From contig NZ_QRJZ01000005.1 in NCBI RefSeq assembly GCF_003470665.1, positions 56,990 through 120,989 on the forward strand: a stretch of 64,000 nt of DNA. The letters are read 5' to 3'. The DNA comes from Collinsella sp. AM17-1. GTDB lineage: Bacteria > Actinomycetota > Coriobacteriia > Coriobacteriales > Coriobacteriaceae. Made by a program: the position numbers and the translations under genes. Below, in pieces: positions 63,819 to 64,000 of this stretch. A model generated the notes under the pieces. It was not told the DNA's origin. It ran no database searches and worked only from the letters and a program-made list of their open reading frames with translations. The stretch's first letter is position 1. Each line of letters begins with the position of its first letter.

Positions 63819-63955
63819 GATCTCCCGTGGACAGAGGGAAACGGATCATTTTGGCCTTGCGAGGGCTGCCGCGTGACCCGTCTGCCACGAAATGGGCCCA
63901 TCTACTACGTTTAGGCCGCCACCCTCAACCATAACGAACAACGCAAAGGTGGCGC
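63819..63955. repeat. Element B, copy 2 (one arm, near window end)
   Basis: Aligns with the reverse complement of about 46738-46878 over some 130 nt, including CCCATCTACTACGTTTA and CCCTCAACCA. As at the first locus it directly follows element A. Sequence from 63956 to the window end shows no gene I can identify. Confidence 0.8.
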
Positions 63956-64000
63956 GCGCAGACGTGGTGTAAGAGCGTCCCGAGGTCCGTCGCTGCAAGT

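Overview
The window is a gene-dense, roughly 60% G+C bacterial chromosome segment with no plasmid or phage backbone. Gene content and style fit an anaerobic Coriobacteriia member, most likely Collinsella or a close relative. The evidence is an NfnAB transhydrogenase, an Ech-type energy-converting [NiFe] hydrogenase, mannose-family PTS genes, split purine genes, and many palindromic intergenic repeats. The genus is an inference from sequence style; no 16S rRNA gene is present.

Layout. 0-9.5 kb: ssb-rpsR-rplI, dnaB, purA, purD, a NUDIX hydrolase, an ABC exporter and a one-pass membrane protein. 9.5-14.4 kb: carAB behind a PyrR-type RNA element that overlaps the carA ribosome-binding site. 14.5-18.5 kb: a GntR regulator divergent from a complete mannose-family PTS (IIA, IIB, IIC, IID). 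18.6-23.2 kb: a small membrane protein, MarR, purE, class B sortase, a MoaE-like protein and a CmpB-like membrane protein. 23.5-30.5 kb: purF, purM, purN, a RelB-like/PIN toxin-antitoxin pair, an orphan fructose-type IIA, a foldase and a YqeY protein. 30.8-34.7 kb: a polar amino acid ABC transporter and a cytidylate-kinase-like protein. 35-43 kb (minus strand): nfnB-nfnA, pth, a Vsr-like nuclease-fold protein, prs and glmU. 43-46.3 kb: an ECF vitamin/metal transporter (T, fused A-A, S). 46.9-52.2 kb: exoA, sirtuin, a fused folP-folK, a degenerate BirA-like protein and coaX. 52.4 kb: initiator tRNA. 52.8-57 kb: an AlbA/Schlafen-domain ATP-binding protein and a large enoate-reductase-like flavoenzyme. 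57.3-63.6 kb: an orphan two-HTH protein and an ech operon in which EchA and EchB are one polypeptide.

Theme. Nucleotide synthesis (purA, D, E, F, M, N, prs, carAB) runs through the first 41 kb. Fermentative redox and energy conservation (NfnAB linking NADH, ferredoxin and NADPH; Ech linking ferredoxin, H2 and ion gradient; the FMN/FAD/Fe-S reductase) dominate the second half.

Most unusual feature. Two regular arrays (34800-35015 and 54424-54719) and one minimal copy (52543-52597) are built from a 15-nt repeat that alternates in orientation every 40-41 nt, with 25-26-nt variable spacers. The gene between the minimal copy and the second array encodes an AlbA/Schlafen-domain protein. I recognise no described family with this exact geometry; BIMEs are the nearest analogue. 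The window also carries at least four other families of MITE-like or palindromic repeats.
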